From Phymorhynchus buccinoides (taxonomy: Eukaryota; Mollusca; Gastropoda; Neogastropoda; Raphitomidae): DNA of 64,000 bases. Below, piece after piece: positions 50,311-62,869 of the stretch. The stretch spans positions 37,993,100-38,057,099 of the forward strand of contig CM065680.1 of the NCBI GenBank assembly GCA_017654935.2. The letters are read 5' to 3'. The notes under the pieces were generated by a model. That model worked only from the letters and a program-made list of their open reading frames with translations. It had not been told where the DNA came from and made no database searches. Position 1 is the stretch's first letter; the number at the start of each line of letters is the position of its first letter. A program made the translations under genes and the position numbers.

Positions 50311-52580
50311 GCTGCAGAAATAATAATTATGCATACGTTTCTTCCTGTATACATGTTTAACACATCACTATAATGCATGCATGACTTAATACATACATGT
50401 GTACACACATGTGCATCCATTCCTTCATTGTTTATGCGTACCAGAAGCGATATAAAGAAATGTAGACTGTTTATAATGATCAAATTGATTTCTTTTTCTT
50501 CTTTCTCGATCACTCAGACAGTCTCCTGTCAAATGAGCACAGATGCGTCATGCTGCCGTTATACGCCTGTACAACCAAGAAATAGAGGCCCAGTCTTTGG
50601 CTGGAGAGAATCTTTGTAAGGATTTCTACAACAAAGGCAGGAAAATGGACCAGTCAGGCAGAGTGATAGTAGATGACTGTAAGCAAAGGGAAAAGGCAGA
50701 GTCAAAGAGAGTGATAGATTAGAAGAAGTTACAAGCACAGAACTTTCAGAAGGTTGGGAACTATTTGTGCGAAAGACCCCCCGGTATCTACACGGGAGAA
50801 AATGGATTTTAAAAGTGTACTGCATTTTAAAAAAAAATCTGATGATTTTGTCTGCACCAAATCTATGTATAGCGGATAAACATGTCTTTAGAAATTGTTG
50901 AAAGAAAAAAGGAAAAATTGAAAGTAAATTTTGAATAATATTTTTAAAAAAAGTCCTGTTCCAGAGTACCTTTCTTTCTTTCGGTCTCGTATTTGTTTTG
51001 TTATTTAAAATTTTGTTTACAAATATTTTTGTTCTATGATTACATTAAAAGCAAAATGTTATTAATATTGTTTGCCCAGAAGGGTAGATGAAAAACATTT
51101 TCTCCCTCTCTTTTTCTGTGTCTGTCTGTCTGTCCGTCTATTTTTCTATCTCACTCTCTCTTACAAGTTACAAATTTGTTAACCTTTTTTTGGTGTGTAT
51201 ACCCGTACTTGTTTGCCTCATTGTTTTGTTTAACTTAAAAGTTTTGTTTTATTTTTCTTCTCAAGGACAGATTGTAAGAATAGGCTGGGCCTAAAATCTT
51301 AATCCTTGTAAAAAATAGTTTTTCAGTCATAAAATTTCTCCCTCTCATTTAAAAAAAAATGCTCTCTGTCTCTTTCTCATTTTTGTTTGTTTTTATTCTC
51401 TCTTTGTCTCTCTCTGCCTATCTCTTTTTTTACTCTATCTCTCTCTCCCTCTCTCTGTGTCCAGGGACGCCCATTTTGGGGTCTATGAAGTACTAGAATT
51501 CTAAAGAGACCCTCTAAAAGAATGTGCAGGGGTCCCAGGGATGCACTAGAAAAAATTATTTTTAGCATTCACAATGCCACTGGGACCCTCTATCCCGCCT
51601 CTAAGACCCTCTATACTGTAAGTGAAGGAGTCCCTGGGACCCCTTTTTTTGGCGGGATGATTGGGAGCCCTGCTGTCTGTGTCTGTCTCTCTTGCTCCCT
51701 CTCACACACACTAGGCCTATGTGACTAGTTTAACAGAGAAGCAGTCCCTGTACAACAGGAACTAAATCACTCATCAGTGTCTTGTGCCCTGTTGACTTGT
51801 GCACCCTCACCAGCCCTGTTCATATAACTGGTCTATCTTACATGTGACACAGTTGACTGTTTTTAAAACATAAAAAAAATACTTGGGTTAGCAATCTCTT
51901 TCGTGAGGTTCATTTTCTCTGTTGTGCGAGCTTCAACTTCAAGCCATTGACTAATGTGTGGGGCATTAAAAACAACAAGCAGTTTTAAAAGTGATAATTT
52001 TTCTGGTGTTAGAACACAGTGCAGTCCGGGGGGGGGGGGGGGGGCACAACTTTTATCACTTTGGTTGTTATTTTAAAGTGCAAGACCTAAATGTTCTGTG
52101 AATTCATACACTTCTTTACAGGTTTCTTTTGTTGCAGTAAACTGTCTCACACACAGTCAAAGGTCTTGCTTTTCTTTTTGTTTGTCATACCATGCATAAC
52201 CAAAAATCAGGGCCAAGAATGCAACATTCAACAAGTAGGGCCTCGACAGGGCCTGTAGTCTAGGCCTGTTATCATAGGCATTTGCCGTGTGCTCTTTTCC
52301 TGCAGTGAGTGTGTCATTGAAGTAACGTGACCTTTTTCAAGGAAGGCAGTGGCTGTTCTACTTTTTCTTCTCCTTTGAAAATGTATTTTATGTCTTTTGG
52401 GACAAACAGTACTCCTAGGAATGTATCGTCTAAAGGGCCCCAAAGCCTGTGTCATTTATCACTGTGACTGCTTAGCCCCTAAAAACTGCCTTGAATAAAT
52501 TAAACTGAAGTAAGATACATTCGAGCACCTTTAGGGGTGTGTGCGTGCACATAGGTGAGCTGTTTGTAGTGACAGGCAAA

Positions 52581-54224
52581 ATGTCAACCCAACGCAAAAG
52601 CCATAATACACCACGGCAGAAGCGGCCATTGCTGAAACAGGCAACTTTTCCAGAGCAGAGTGACAGGCAGACACCACGATTTCGCCGCGCTGTGACAATG
52701 CCTGTGCAAAGAAATGCTGAGCTAGTGGATGGACAAACAACTGCTTGGAGACCCATGAAGAAAGCATCTCTAATCATTCGCCTTAAAAGGGTCTTTCTGC
52801 CTAAGCCGTCAAGTATGTACCTGTTGGCTGTTGGCTGCCAGGCTGGCTTAGTTTTGTCATGTCAAGATGAGTCTTTTACCTGTGGCCAGTTATAAACCTT
52901 TGCGCATTTATCCATCTTTTCATACCCCCCCTGAACAACTTCCCCTGAACACATTTGTATACTAAGCGACATATGATACACATGTATGCAACCATTAACT
53001 TGTACACTTAAGTTACACGCACACATGCGCACGCACACACACACACAACACACACGCGCGCACGCACACACGCCGCGCGCACACACACACAAACACACAC
53101 ACACACACTTATATATCCTATGCGCATGTTATCATATACACTATGCATATACACATCATCATGCTCATTTAGCCCACCAGCAGAGGTCAGTTATAGGACT
53201 ACAAACAGTTTGTGTGTGTTCCAACTGCTTGTTTGAGATTAGCTTGACAAGATGCTTGCTTTATCATATACATGTGAACAGTTTTCAACCTCACTATCAA
53301 GGTAGATATGAAGATTTGACCTTATCTAAACATGACATGACTGACAAGTGTCAATCTATAGGGCTTAACCTCCTCTCGGTCCCTTGGGACACCCATGGAA
53401 CATTTCTTCTAATTTCGATGGGGCTGACAAGTGTTCTTTTTGTGCATGTTCTTTACTCAACAAAAAGCAGCATGCAGACCTACTCTTCCGTATTTTAAAA
53501 GGGTTTAGCATAATCATGTCATGCAAATATTTTAAAGGTACATGGCTAAAAAAATCCAAATTTAGGCTTGCTGATGTGGATTTAGACAGTGGTCTGCATG
53601 AAGATCTATAAATATAGTGTTATATTGTGTAGTTATGTTTTGAACAGGTTGTGAGTCTTGTATTGCTCTGAATAGGATATGAGTGATGCATTATTCTGAG
53701 TAGGATGTGGAAGACGTGTTATAAATAGGATGTGGGTCTTATATTGTATGCTTAAGTTATTGGTCAAATGACGCTTGTTGAAGTTGTTCCTTGTCATTTT
53801 CAAGAAAACTTTTTCAGGCAGAAATTGGGGCCTCAAAATGTGTCTATCTTTATGCACAATATCATTCACCAACAGATTTGTGAGAAACTAACATTACGGT
53901 TATCAGTTCAAGTGCCTTTCAGGGAATGGAATCGGATCTGGTAGTGGAGTACCAGACTTTTGTCACCCAGGCTTTTCGCACCAGACTTTTCCCACCCCAG
54001 GTCTTTTCCCATCCAGTCTTTTTACACTCAACCGTACATGCATGACATCTATTTTTTGTATGCCAGTCAGTCATTTCCGACCATAACTGCCAGATAGCAG
54101 AGGGGGCAGTTACTATTCCGGCGGGTTGAGCTAGACTTTATTTATAGTGGAGATGCCTTGCCCAAAATACATCCCCACTCTCTTGGCCAAATGGATTTGA
54201 GGACTGCTGGCGTTGGTAGAGAGG

Positions 54225-54280
<56 letters not shown>

Positions 54281-54869
54281 CATGATTGGGTGTAAAAAGT
54301 CCGGGTGGGAAAAGACAAGCTGGGAAAGTTTGGGTGGGAAAAGTCCGGTGGGAAAAGCCCGGGTGGGAAAAGTCCAGACACACTAGTAGTGTAGTGTCAC
54401 CCATCGGGGTAAAGTCCATAATTATAGGATTACCAGGATTATGTTGAGTGTAGAGTTCTGCCTGCTGAGGTTCTTGAGCCCCACAAATTTAGGCTGATGC
54501 AGTGACTTATAAATGCACAGTAACTTCAGTTTATAATCGTTTGGCTGCGCAAGTCTGCACACTTGAGATCTAAATCTTAAAAGCATTGAGGCAGGAATCA
54601 TCTGCTGTGTTTTACGGTAGAAGTTTTGCAGTTCATTGTAAAGTTTGCTCATTATGTTTTATTCACAGTGTTTGTGCATTTCAGTTTTTTATAAATATTT
54701 TATCACAATTTTGGGTTTCTTTTAAAACTATGTTCTCTGAGTGTTCTCTGAGGATGTGAGTAATTTAGAATGGGAATGAGAGTTTTGCTTCTGTATTCTT
54801 GGTGTGTGCATGCACACATGCGGGCGCGCGCATGCGTGCATGTTCGTGTGTGTTAATACTTGTAGTTGC

Positions 54870-54920
<51 letters not shown>

Positions 54921-57900
54921 TGTCTGTCGTCTGTCTAAACCGTAGGTTATGGAGTAAAAACTACCCAACACCGACGGTGTGGAGTAACTTTTTTTATGGA
55001 GTAACTTTTTCCATGACTCCACAACGCTAACCTCATAAACAGCGTCCAGAGTCTGTCCTCGTTACCCTGAAATAAATATCTAACATACCTCAGAAGACCA
55101 CTGTGAGGTTGCTCGCTTGTGAGCTTTGTGTAGTAATGGAAAAAGTTACTCCATGAAAAAAATGTTACTCCACAAAATGGGTGTTGGGTACAGTGTGTTA
55201 CTGCATAACCTACGGTAAACACACACACACACATAAACCACACACACACACACACAAATCAGCTGTACTCCACAACGTTAGGTAAACGCGTATGTGTGTG
55301 TGTGTGTGTTTGTGTGCTTCTCTCCATGTGTGTGTATGTGTGCATGTGTGTGTGTGTGTGTGTGCGTGCGTGTGTTTGTGTGTGTGCGTGTGCGTGTGCG
55401 TGTGCGTGTGCGTGCATCTTGTGTGTATGTGTGTGCGTGTGTGTGTGTTTTCTTTTCAGGTTTGTGCATCCATGTGGATGGATGTTCCTTCTTTTATCAT
55501 GTTGCCAGATCAAATTGTTTATCCTCTATCATTTCCCCTCTATTTTTATGTGTTTGGGCTTGAAGCGAAGGAGGGGTGGCACGAGGACAGATATGGTGGT
55601 GGAAGAGGGGAGTAATGGTGTATTGTTAAAGGATGTCGATGACCAAAGAAATGTTTGATCTCCATCAGAGTCAATGTACACACAGTCGACCCCCTCTTTT
55701 AAGACTTTCAAAAAATCGCGAAAAATCGGTCGTAAAAGAGGGGGGTCTTAAATCAGGGGTGACCAAAACAATGCACTCAGTGACTCACTACACTGTACGC
55801 ACAGCACATGCATACACTAAAACAAAAACATGCTTTCTCCGTCATTCTTGAATGAAACATCCGCGGTCTAGCTAATATACGAAAACGAGCGAAAACAGAA
55901 AGTGTGCTCGACGGCCCGTGTTGCACTCACACACAAACTACACATAACAGCAGTGCAGACCTAATTTTCGCCATTTTACGCTCTGGCAGTTCATTTTCAG
56001 TCACAGTTCGCACACACGGAACTTTTACCGCGCATACAACTCGGCTGACAAAATGGCGCCGCACACACCGCAAATACGAAATCACGGCAAACGCTAATGC
56101 GCCAGCTGCTTTCATTTATCGGATTTTGTGAGTTGTTTGCATTCAGTGAGTGTTTCAGTGCACGCACTAACGCCGATTTATCAATTTGATAACGGAAAGG
56201 AGCTGCTTTTCAACTTCTTTTTTGTAAAGTGAGACCATTCACTGAGTTCCAACTTATGGAGTGTGACCGATCACCTAGTTTCAACTTGGGAGTTGACTTC
56301 GCATTTAGGCCTACGTTTGCACAGAGTTCGTAAAGATCGACACGATCGCGACTGTTTCAGTTCAAACTTTGATCATAAACTGCTCAGTGATGACACATGT
56401 GCATAAAAGTGGTGACATTTAGTGGTCAGAATCGTGATATCGGTGATTAAATTCTTCAATTTCGGCGTGAGAACGGTTCGTTTTTACCGAGATTGACCTA
56501 ACAACAGTAGTACCCCAGCTGTGCGTCGGCTCGAACTGAGTGCGAGAAGGTCAGAATGTGTTGCATCGGTCGTAAAATCAACAAGATTTACGGTCGTAAA
56601 ACGCGTTAGAGGGGGAGTCGTAAATGAGGAGGCATGTTTAGAAGAAAAACGATCCGTCATTGATTTCATATTTCAGTCGTAAAAGAGGGGAGGTCGCAAA
56701 TCAGAGGGCCGTTCGTGAGGGGGTCGACTTTGTATTTATTTTATGCACAAAGTGTTTTTGCTGAGGATTGCTCTTGGCCTTGATGTTTCAGATGCATTAA
56801 AAAGGCCAGATTCCATCATGTCTGACATCAGCGGGAGATCCTCTCCCGTCGTCGTTGAATCAGACTGGGAGGTAAGAGCATGACACTGTTCCTTTTCGTT
56901 TTATTTCAACAGTTGATAATGAAAAGAATTAAAGATACCACCTATATTTTATATTCCCCCCCCCTTTATTGTCACATGCTGTTTTTGTCAGTTAATTGAA
57001 GGTTCCTCTACAAGTATAAAGGATCATGTACATATCAAGGGTGAAGTGAAATGGCTCCCCCCCACCTGCAAGCGCATCTCGACCCTTCCAACGGAAGTGT
57101 CGCAATATTAGTCAGATTTGTGTGTAAACAAAGTTTGAAAAGCGGTATCTAAATGTGTAAAGATTAAAATAACACATCCAGATGTTATAAATACAGTTTT
57201 GATAAGTTTCGAATTGGAACAGCCAAATACGCAGCATCGATCTGGCATTTTTCAAACAAAGTTACTGACTAAGATGGCGGTCTCCCATAATATGGCAAGC
57301 TCCTTGTGACCGAATATGACGACACATGGGTACCAGCCATAGGGTACTACCAGTACTTTTGAAAGGTAATAATCTGCCTCCATCTGGTTAAACAAGTGCC
57401 TATTTTCCTTATTTGTTTATGTTAAGCAGTGCAATGATTTCAGTTTCCTGCCTGTTGCTCCATATAAATGCGACAAAATTGATGGTGAATGAAATTTGCT
57501 ACAACATGTATTGAGCATGTTTCTTAAGGTTTCAGTAATTTTACTTATTCTGTTTTTGTTCCCTGGTTGCATCAGGTGAAGGTTAGATTTAAGTTTGTGA
57601 AAGATCTATCATGAAAAAAATTTGGGGATTAATTTTGGATTTGTCATTGTGGAACAAAGACATGTTGGAGACTTTAGACAAGGTTTTGACCTTGCTTGGG
57701 TAGCAGTGTGTATCTGGAGCTCTTTATAGTTGTTTTGTTTGCTGGCATCCTTGTATGCACGGACCCACAAGTGTGCATTCACAGACACATACACGGACAA
57801 CACTGAGAAATACAGGAAGATATGCACACACATGCTCACACACGCATACTTGCATGCATGCATGCACGCACACTGCATGCAAGCACACACACACACACAC

Positions 57901-58227
57901 ACATGTATACACGCCACGTACAAAAGGCACACACGCATACTTGCATGCCAGCACGCACGCACACACATGCACGCACACATGCACGCAAACACACCTGCAC
58001 CGTCCACCCCCTACCACCCCCACCCCAACCACCCCATACAGACAGTAACTGAGTGTCTTATTGCCAATCAATACTATGTTTTTCAGTCGGACATAGGGAC
58101 TGCTGGTTTGGAGGCTGGCAGCCCAGCATCGCCAGTGGTGAGCACCCATACGCCTAGCCCCCAGAAGGCTGATGTCCCCTCTGACGATGTGATCCGCCCC
58201 TATGCCTTCAGAATTGAAGATTTCAAT
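52581..58227 (+). CDS. fold-back copy of TRPM-like exons 1-3
   Basis: Exons at 52581-52812 (start ATG to TCAA|GTATGT), 56792-56871 and 58087-58227 repeat the minus-strand exons 1-3 with the same splice sites and phases. Only exon 3 shows a residue difference (EDFN versus ENFN). Exon 4 would lie in or beyond the gap. With the left fold-back copy (exons 5-8 at 12.4-15.5 kb), it accounts for a second version of the whole visible gene except exon 4. Confidence 0.6.
54233..54280. repeat. (GA)n microsatellite
   Basis: Inverse partner of the (TC)n run at 31078-31128, slightly different in length. Confidence 0.9.
54937..55217. mobile_element. MITE, TACCGTAGGTTATG family (right-arm copy)
   Basis: Inverse partner of 30146-30426; ends ..CATAACCTACGGTA. 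Confidence 0.7.
55685..56730. mobile_element. pogo-like transposon, TACAGTCGACCCCCTC ends (right-arm copy)
   Basis: Inverse partner of 28652-29689, with matching ends CAGTCGACCCCCTCTTTTAA and GGGGGTCGACTTTGTA. Confidence 0.7.
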
Positions 58228-58500
58228 GTGAGTGCAAACAAGAAGATTCAGGAACATGTTCGGATCTGTTTAAAAAAAGAAGCATAATATAGTATACTCA
58301 CTAACTTTTAAAATGGAGTTGTTTTTAAAAAAAAACCCCCCAAAAAAACAAAAAAAAATAATGACGTTAGGAGGATTCTCTCCTTAAAGGATACGCGGGG
58401 ATCACAGGTGGCGATTAATTTCCCCCTAGTGGCTGATCTGTGTCGTTAAGAAGCATTACTAAGGGTTTCGGTGAATGAGTGACGTATAGGATAGGGATGA

Positions 58501-59000
58501 NNNNNNNNNNNNNNNNNNNNNNNNNNNNNNNNNNNNNNNNNNNNNNNNNNNNNNNNNNNNNNNNNNNNNNNNNNNNNNNNNNNNNNNNNNNNNNNNNNNN
58601 NNNNNNNNNNNNNNNNNNNNNNNNNNNNNNNNNNNNNNNNNNNNNNNNNNNNNNNNNNNNNNNNNNNNNNNNNNNNNNNNNNNNNNNNNNNNNNNNNNNN
58701 NNNNNNNNNNNNNNNNNNNNNNNNNNNNNNNNNNNNNNNNNNNNNNNNNNNNNNNNNNNNNNNNNNNNNNNNNNNNNNNNNNNNNNNNNNNNNNNNNNNN
58801 NNNNNNNNNNNNNNNNNNNNNNNNNNNNNNNNNNNNNNNNNNNNNNNNNNNNNNNNNNNNNNNNNNNNNNNNNNNNNNNNNNNNNNNNNNNNNNNNNNNN
58901 NNNNNNNNNNNNNNNNNNNNNNNNNNNNNNNNNNNNNNNNNNNNNNNNNNNNNNNNNNNNNNNNNNNNNNNNNNNNNNNNNNNNNNNNNNNNNNNNNNNN
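58501..59000. other. assembly gap (500 N)
   Basis: Same round length as the first gap. It joins a contig end inside TRPM-like intron 3 to a minisatellite. Confidence 0.99.
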
Positions 59001-60112
59001 CAAGGGTGCATTCACAGATGCACATACACACACACGGGTGCATTCACAGATGCACATACACACACAAGGGTGCATTCACAGATGCACATACACACACACG
59101 GGTGCATTCACAGATGCACATACACGGGTGCATTCACAGATGCACATACACACACACGGGTGCATTCACAGATGCACATACACACACACGGGTGCATTCA
59201 CAGATGCACATACACAAACACGGGTGCATTCACAGATGCACATACACAAACACGGGTGCATTCACAGATGCACATACACACACACGGGTGCATTCACAGA
59301 TGCACAGACACACACACGGGTGCATTCACAGATGCACATACACAAACACGGGTGCATTCACAGATGCACATACACAAACACGGGTGCATTCACAGATGCA
59401 CATACACAAACATGGGTGCATTCACAGATGCACATACACAAACACGGGTGCATTCACAGATGCACATACACAAACACGGGTGCATTCACAGATGCACATA
59501 CACAAACACGGGTGCATTCACAGATGCACATACACAAACACGGGTGCATTCACAGATGCACATACACAAACACGGGTGCATTCACAGATGCACATACACA
59601 AACACGGGTGCATTCACAGATGCACATACACAAACACGGGTGCATTCACAGATGCACATACACAAACACGGGTGCATTCACAGATGCACATACACAAACA
59701 CGGGTGCATTCACAGATGCACATACACAAACACGGGTGCATTCACAGATGCACATACACAAACACGGGTGCATTCACAGATGCACATACACAAACATGGG
59801 TGCATTCACAGATGCACATACACAAACACGGGTGCATTCACAGATGCACATACACAAACACGGGTGCATTCACAGATGCACATACACAAACATGGGTGCA
59901 TTCACAGATGCACATACACACACACGGGTGCATTCACAGATGCACATACACAAACACGGGTGCATTCACAGATGCACATACACAAACACGGGTGCATTCA
60001 CAGATGCACATACACAAACACGGGTGCATTCACAGATGCACATACACAAACACGGGTGCATTCACAGATGCACATACACAAACATGGGTGCATTCACAGA
60101 TGCACATACACA
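59001..60112. repeat. 32-bp minisatellite, about 34 copies
   Basis: The unit GGGTGCATTCACAGATGCAC plus ATACACAAACAC repeats head to tail, with few variants (ACACACAC for ACAAACAC, ATGGG for ACGGG, one short unit at about 59113-59128). TGCAT..ATGCA gives each unit a small hairpin. The true array is longer, since it begins at the gap edge. Long open frames on + are by-products of the repeat, because 32 is not a multiple of 3 and no stop occurs in the unit. Confidence 0.95.
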
Positions 60113-60225
60113 CGCTCATACATGCAAAATCTTTCAATAAAAATATCACACACACACCACACACACAAACAAAAAACAAGTGCACCAAGAGAGGCACACA
60201 CAATATTATATTTATTTAAAAATCC

Positions 60226-60230
60226 CCCCC

Positions 60231-60261
<31 letters not shown>

Positions 60262-60270
60262 AAAAAAAAA
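60226..60270. repeat. poly-C / poly-A run
   Basis: About 26 C followed by about 19 A; run lengths are probably unreliable. Confidence 0.8.
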
Positions 60271-60338
60271 GAAGCAGCATAGCTTTAGTTTTGGGCGAAT
60301 TCCAAAAACATTATTAATGTTGGCACATAGCACCCTAC

Positions 60339-60421
60339 CTGGCGTAGGTGGCGTGGAACCTCTGGAATTTGTTGGTCTCGAATTCAGCAGGTTGTCTATG
60401 TTGCCAGAGGAACTCGTTTTA
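60339..60421 (-). CDS. CACNB: calcium channel beta subunit, HOOK-region exon
   Basis: Encodes KTSSSGNIDNLLNSRP then TNSRGSTPPTPG after completing a Ser codon split with the exon at 61556-61695. Ser-rich SSSGN...SRGSTPPTPG is the typical linker between SH3 and guanylate-kinase domains of invertebrate CaV beta subunits. The acceptor is CTTTCAG|TAAAAC, the donor CCAG|GTAGGG, phase 1. The GK domain exons should follow on the minus strand but are not found in the rest of the window. Confidence 0.75.
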
Positions 60422-60956
60422 CTGAAAGACACGACAAAATTATACACAAATTCCTCAACAAATTATTTTTCGCTTACCTGCTTAAAACCAACACAAATAA
60501 AAAGAAAATGGCAAGCCATACGTAAACAAATTACAACCTAATAAAAGAGAAACAGGCGTCAAAACCAGGTATGGTATTCATGAGCATAAACAGCTAATTG
60601 TATTGGCAGTTTCTTTAAATTTACATGTTACTACCCACGTTAACTGTTTAAGACGCACTGATGAATACAGTACCAGCCTTCTTTCATACAACTTAAATTA
60701 GATTTTTTTTTTAAATCAAGAAAAGTATCATGTTATTTCAGCTACTAACAAATTCAATGAAAACTATGAAGTGTTCAGATTAATTGCAAGTTGCCAATGT
60801 CATTATGCATTCACACAGTTTGCTTCAGTCTAGATGTTGTTTGTTGGTTGTTTGTGAACTAATTAGATCAAATAACCACGCAACAACAACCATGTCAAGA
60901 AAGTAATTAAGTCAGTCATTTTTACTACTAACCATTCAATGAAAACTATGGACTTT

Positions 60957-61202
60957 TTAACCCTTTCACCGCCAAAGTCGCATTTTAGCACCACAGTGAT
61001 TTAACCCCTATGTCACTAAAAGGCATCAAACTGGGGTCTATTATTCAAAGACCCTATAGTCTTAGTTTTGGGAAGTAAGGATAGACCTTATTTTATATGT
61101 GCCACAGAAGAATCCCCAATACTGCAGATGGATTTTGTTCTCTACCCAGGTACATTTAATGGACATTTTTGGCTGAAACATGGCTGGCGGTGAAAGGGTT
61201 AA
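60957..61202. mobile_element. piggyBac-type MITE, best-preserved copy
   Basis: Ends TTAACCCTTTCACCGCCA and TGGCGGTGAAAGGGTTAA are exact inverses, 246 bp, in a CaV beta intron. Use as the family reference. Confidence 0.9.
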
Positions 61203-61268
61203 GCTTTTGTATGGACTTTTTAAGCTTTTGTATGGACTTTTTAAGCTTTTCTGTGGACTTTTATACAG
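61202..61268. repeat. short tandem repeat, about 23-bp unit
   Basis: 'agcttttgtatggactttttа'-like unit (AAGCTTTTGTATGGACTTTT) repeated three times right after the MITE. Confidence 0.7.
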
Positions 61269-61555
61269 CTTTTGTCTTGTCATCGTTGTCTTGAAAACAT
61301 TTACCCAAGAATCCTCTCAGGCACACAGTTTGCTACAGTCTTTATGCTGTTGTTTATTTCTAACCATGAACAAAATAGATAGGTTGTCAGCCAGCCAGGA
61401 AGACAAGACAGTCCTGAAAAACATTAACCAGCTTTCACTTCACGGACAGTTAATCTTCTTTCTTCTTCAGCGTTCCAGCTGAATCATGCCCCAGATTTCC
61501 AGTCCGGTGTTGTTGATCAATTTAATGAGCCCCAGATCTCTGTGTCTCCTCCCAC

Positions 61556-61695
61556 CTTGAATAGAGCTTTCCCCCGGAGCGACTGCCTCCCCCATGGTGG
61601 CCCTTGAGGTTCTCTAGCTTGGCGGGGCTGGGGATGAAGCGTAGGTCGCAGCCCTCCTTCACCAGCCGCCCGATCCACCAGTCATTGTTGAATTT
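61556..61695 (-). CDS. CACNB: calcium channel beta subunit, second SH3 exon
   Basis: Voltage-gated calcium channel beta subunits are cytosolic partners that traffic and tune CaV alpha-1 subunits. This exon encodes [18 protein letters not shown], then [13 protein letters not shown], which is the core of their SH3 domain and close to invariant in animals. A Gly/Ser-rich stretch ending LYS follows. Acceptor GGGCAG|AAATTC (phase 0) and donor TCAAG|GTGGGA (phase 2) join cleanly to the exons at 62859-62737 and 60421. Oddity: the family has GFIPSP, here RFIPSP (one base, GGC to CGC). Highly confident identification. Confidence 0.93.
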
Positions 61696-61768
61696 CTGCC
61701 CAATCACCGGCAACAGACATTGTCAGCAAGCCCACAATCATGCACGCAAGTATGTGTTGTTGTTGTTG

Positions 61769-61943
61769 TACAGTGGAACCTCCCTTATAAGACTCCCTCC
61801 CACATAAGACCTACTTCTCTGAGACATTGCCCTTCTTTATAAGCATTAAAAAATGACCTCCCTTATAAGACCCCTGCATTATAAGACCTCGTTTTGGATG
61901 ATTTTTGAAGGTATTATTAAAATATAAGGGAGGTTCCACTGTA
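61769..61943. mobile_element. MITE, TACAGTGGAACCTCCC family
   Basis: Ends TACAGTGGAACCTCCCTTAT and ..AAGGGAGGTTCCACTGTA are exact inverses, 175 bp. The best copy of this family in the window, in the CaV beta intron. Confidence 0.85.
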
Positions 61944-61991
61944 CTTTAATTTAGCGTCTTTTCACTTAAAAGTGATATTAGACAAGAAAAG

Positions 61992-62004
61992 TGAGTGTGT
62001 GTAT

Positions 62005-62077
<73 letters not shown>
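61992..62077. repeat. (GT)n microsatellite
   Basis: Nearly pure GT run of about 80 bp in the CaV beta intron. Confidence 0.95.
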
Positions 62078-62078
<1 letters not shown>

Positions 62079-62736
62079 ATGCATGTGCTAGCATGTGTGT
62101 GTGTGTATTTCTTCTTCTTCATGAATGTCATTAGATATGACACCCCAGCACCCAAAGTGAAGGCAACTGTACATCACAGGTCCTCAGGTTTGCCGCTGAG
62201 CTTCTGGATGAATGGGACAGGATCTGGCCAGGATCTCTCTCTCTCTCTTCTCAGCTTGTTGAAAAGTGGGAAGGACGTGTGTGTGTACACACATGCGAGT
62301 ATGTGTGTGTGTTTGTGTATGTTTATGCTCACAAGTGTGTATATGCGCAAACTTCAAGTGAGTGAGTGAATGTGTGAGCTTCTTTGCTCATGTGTATATG
62401 GGTGCTACCTGAGCAAACATCTATACATGTACATGATAAATAAACAAGCACAGAACAGCTAACTGGAGCCTTTCACAGCAACATTTACTTTCACTTAGTG
62501 AAGTTAGTCGGCTACAGATAGGCAGATAGATATGAAGGTAGACAGACAGGCAGAGACACAGAGAGAGAGAGAGAAATATGGAAAGGTGAGAAATATAAAA
62601 GAAAGAACAATATAGAAACAGACAGACTGACACAGAAAAAGAACAAGGCAGAAACTTATTTTGGAATTTGGGAACAGCAGTATCTGCAGCAACAGCCATC
62701 CCAGAAATGCGACAACGAAGGTGACCACTGACTGAC

Positions 62737-62859
62737 CTCTTTGATATGCAGGTAGTCTCGGACACCAAAGGACACGGCGTAGCCATGGACAGGGGAGTCG
62801 TCGTCCGCTGACCCGTCATAAGAAACATTGGTGCGCACCGCAAACGCAACAGGTTTCGA
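62737..62859 (-). CDS. CACNB: calcium channel beta subunit, first SH3 exon
   Basis: Encodes 41 residues: [20 protein letters not shown], then a stretch ending [21 protein letters not shown] and the following F-x-x-x-D-x-LH-I/V-KE are the hallmark start of the CaV beta SH3 domain, joining directly to KFNNDWW in the next exon. Acceptor GTCGACAG|TCGAAA, donor GAG|GTCAGT, phase 0 at both ends. Immediately upstream in gene direction lies a 71-bp tandem array whose units copy this acceptor and the first codons. Confidence 0.92.
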
Positions 62860-62869
62860 CTGTCGACAT

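Larger units (their letters stand above)
47703..58500. repeat. right arm of inverted repeat 2 (fold-back copy)
   Basis: Inverse copy of 26943-37629. Ends at the second N gap, where extra A- and C-runs (58322-58355) appear that the other arm lacks, as expected of unpolished contig-end sequence. Confidence 0.9.

Noticed and set aside
57730..58287. 185-codon frame ending in TRPM-like exon 3
   Set aside because: Only the last part (58087-58227) is the exon; the rest is CA-repeat intron read through.
58415..59075. Frames across the second gap
   Set aside because: Same reason: N-derived.
59006..60541. Long open frame of 511 codons, Thr/His-rich repeats
   Set aside because: It is the 32-bp minisatellite translated. 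All three frames are open because the unit has no stop. No start context, splice context or family.
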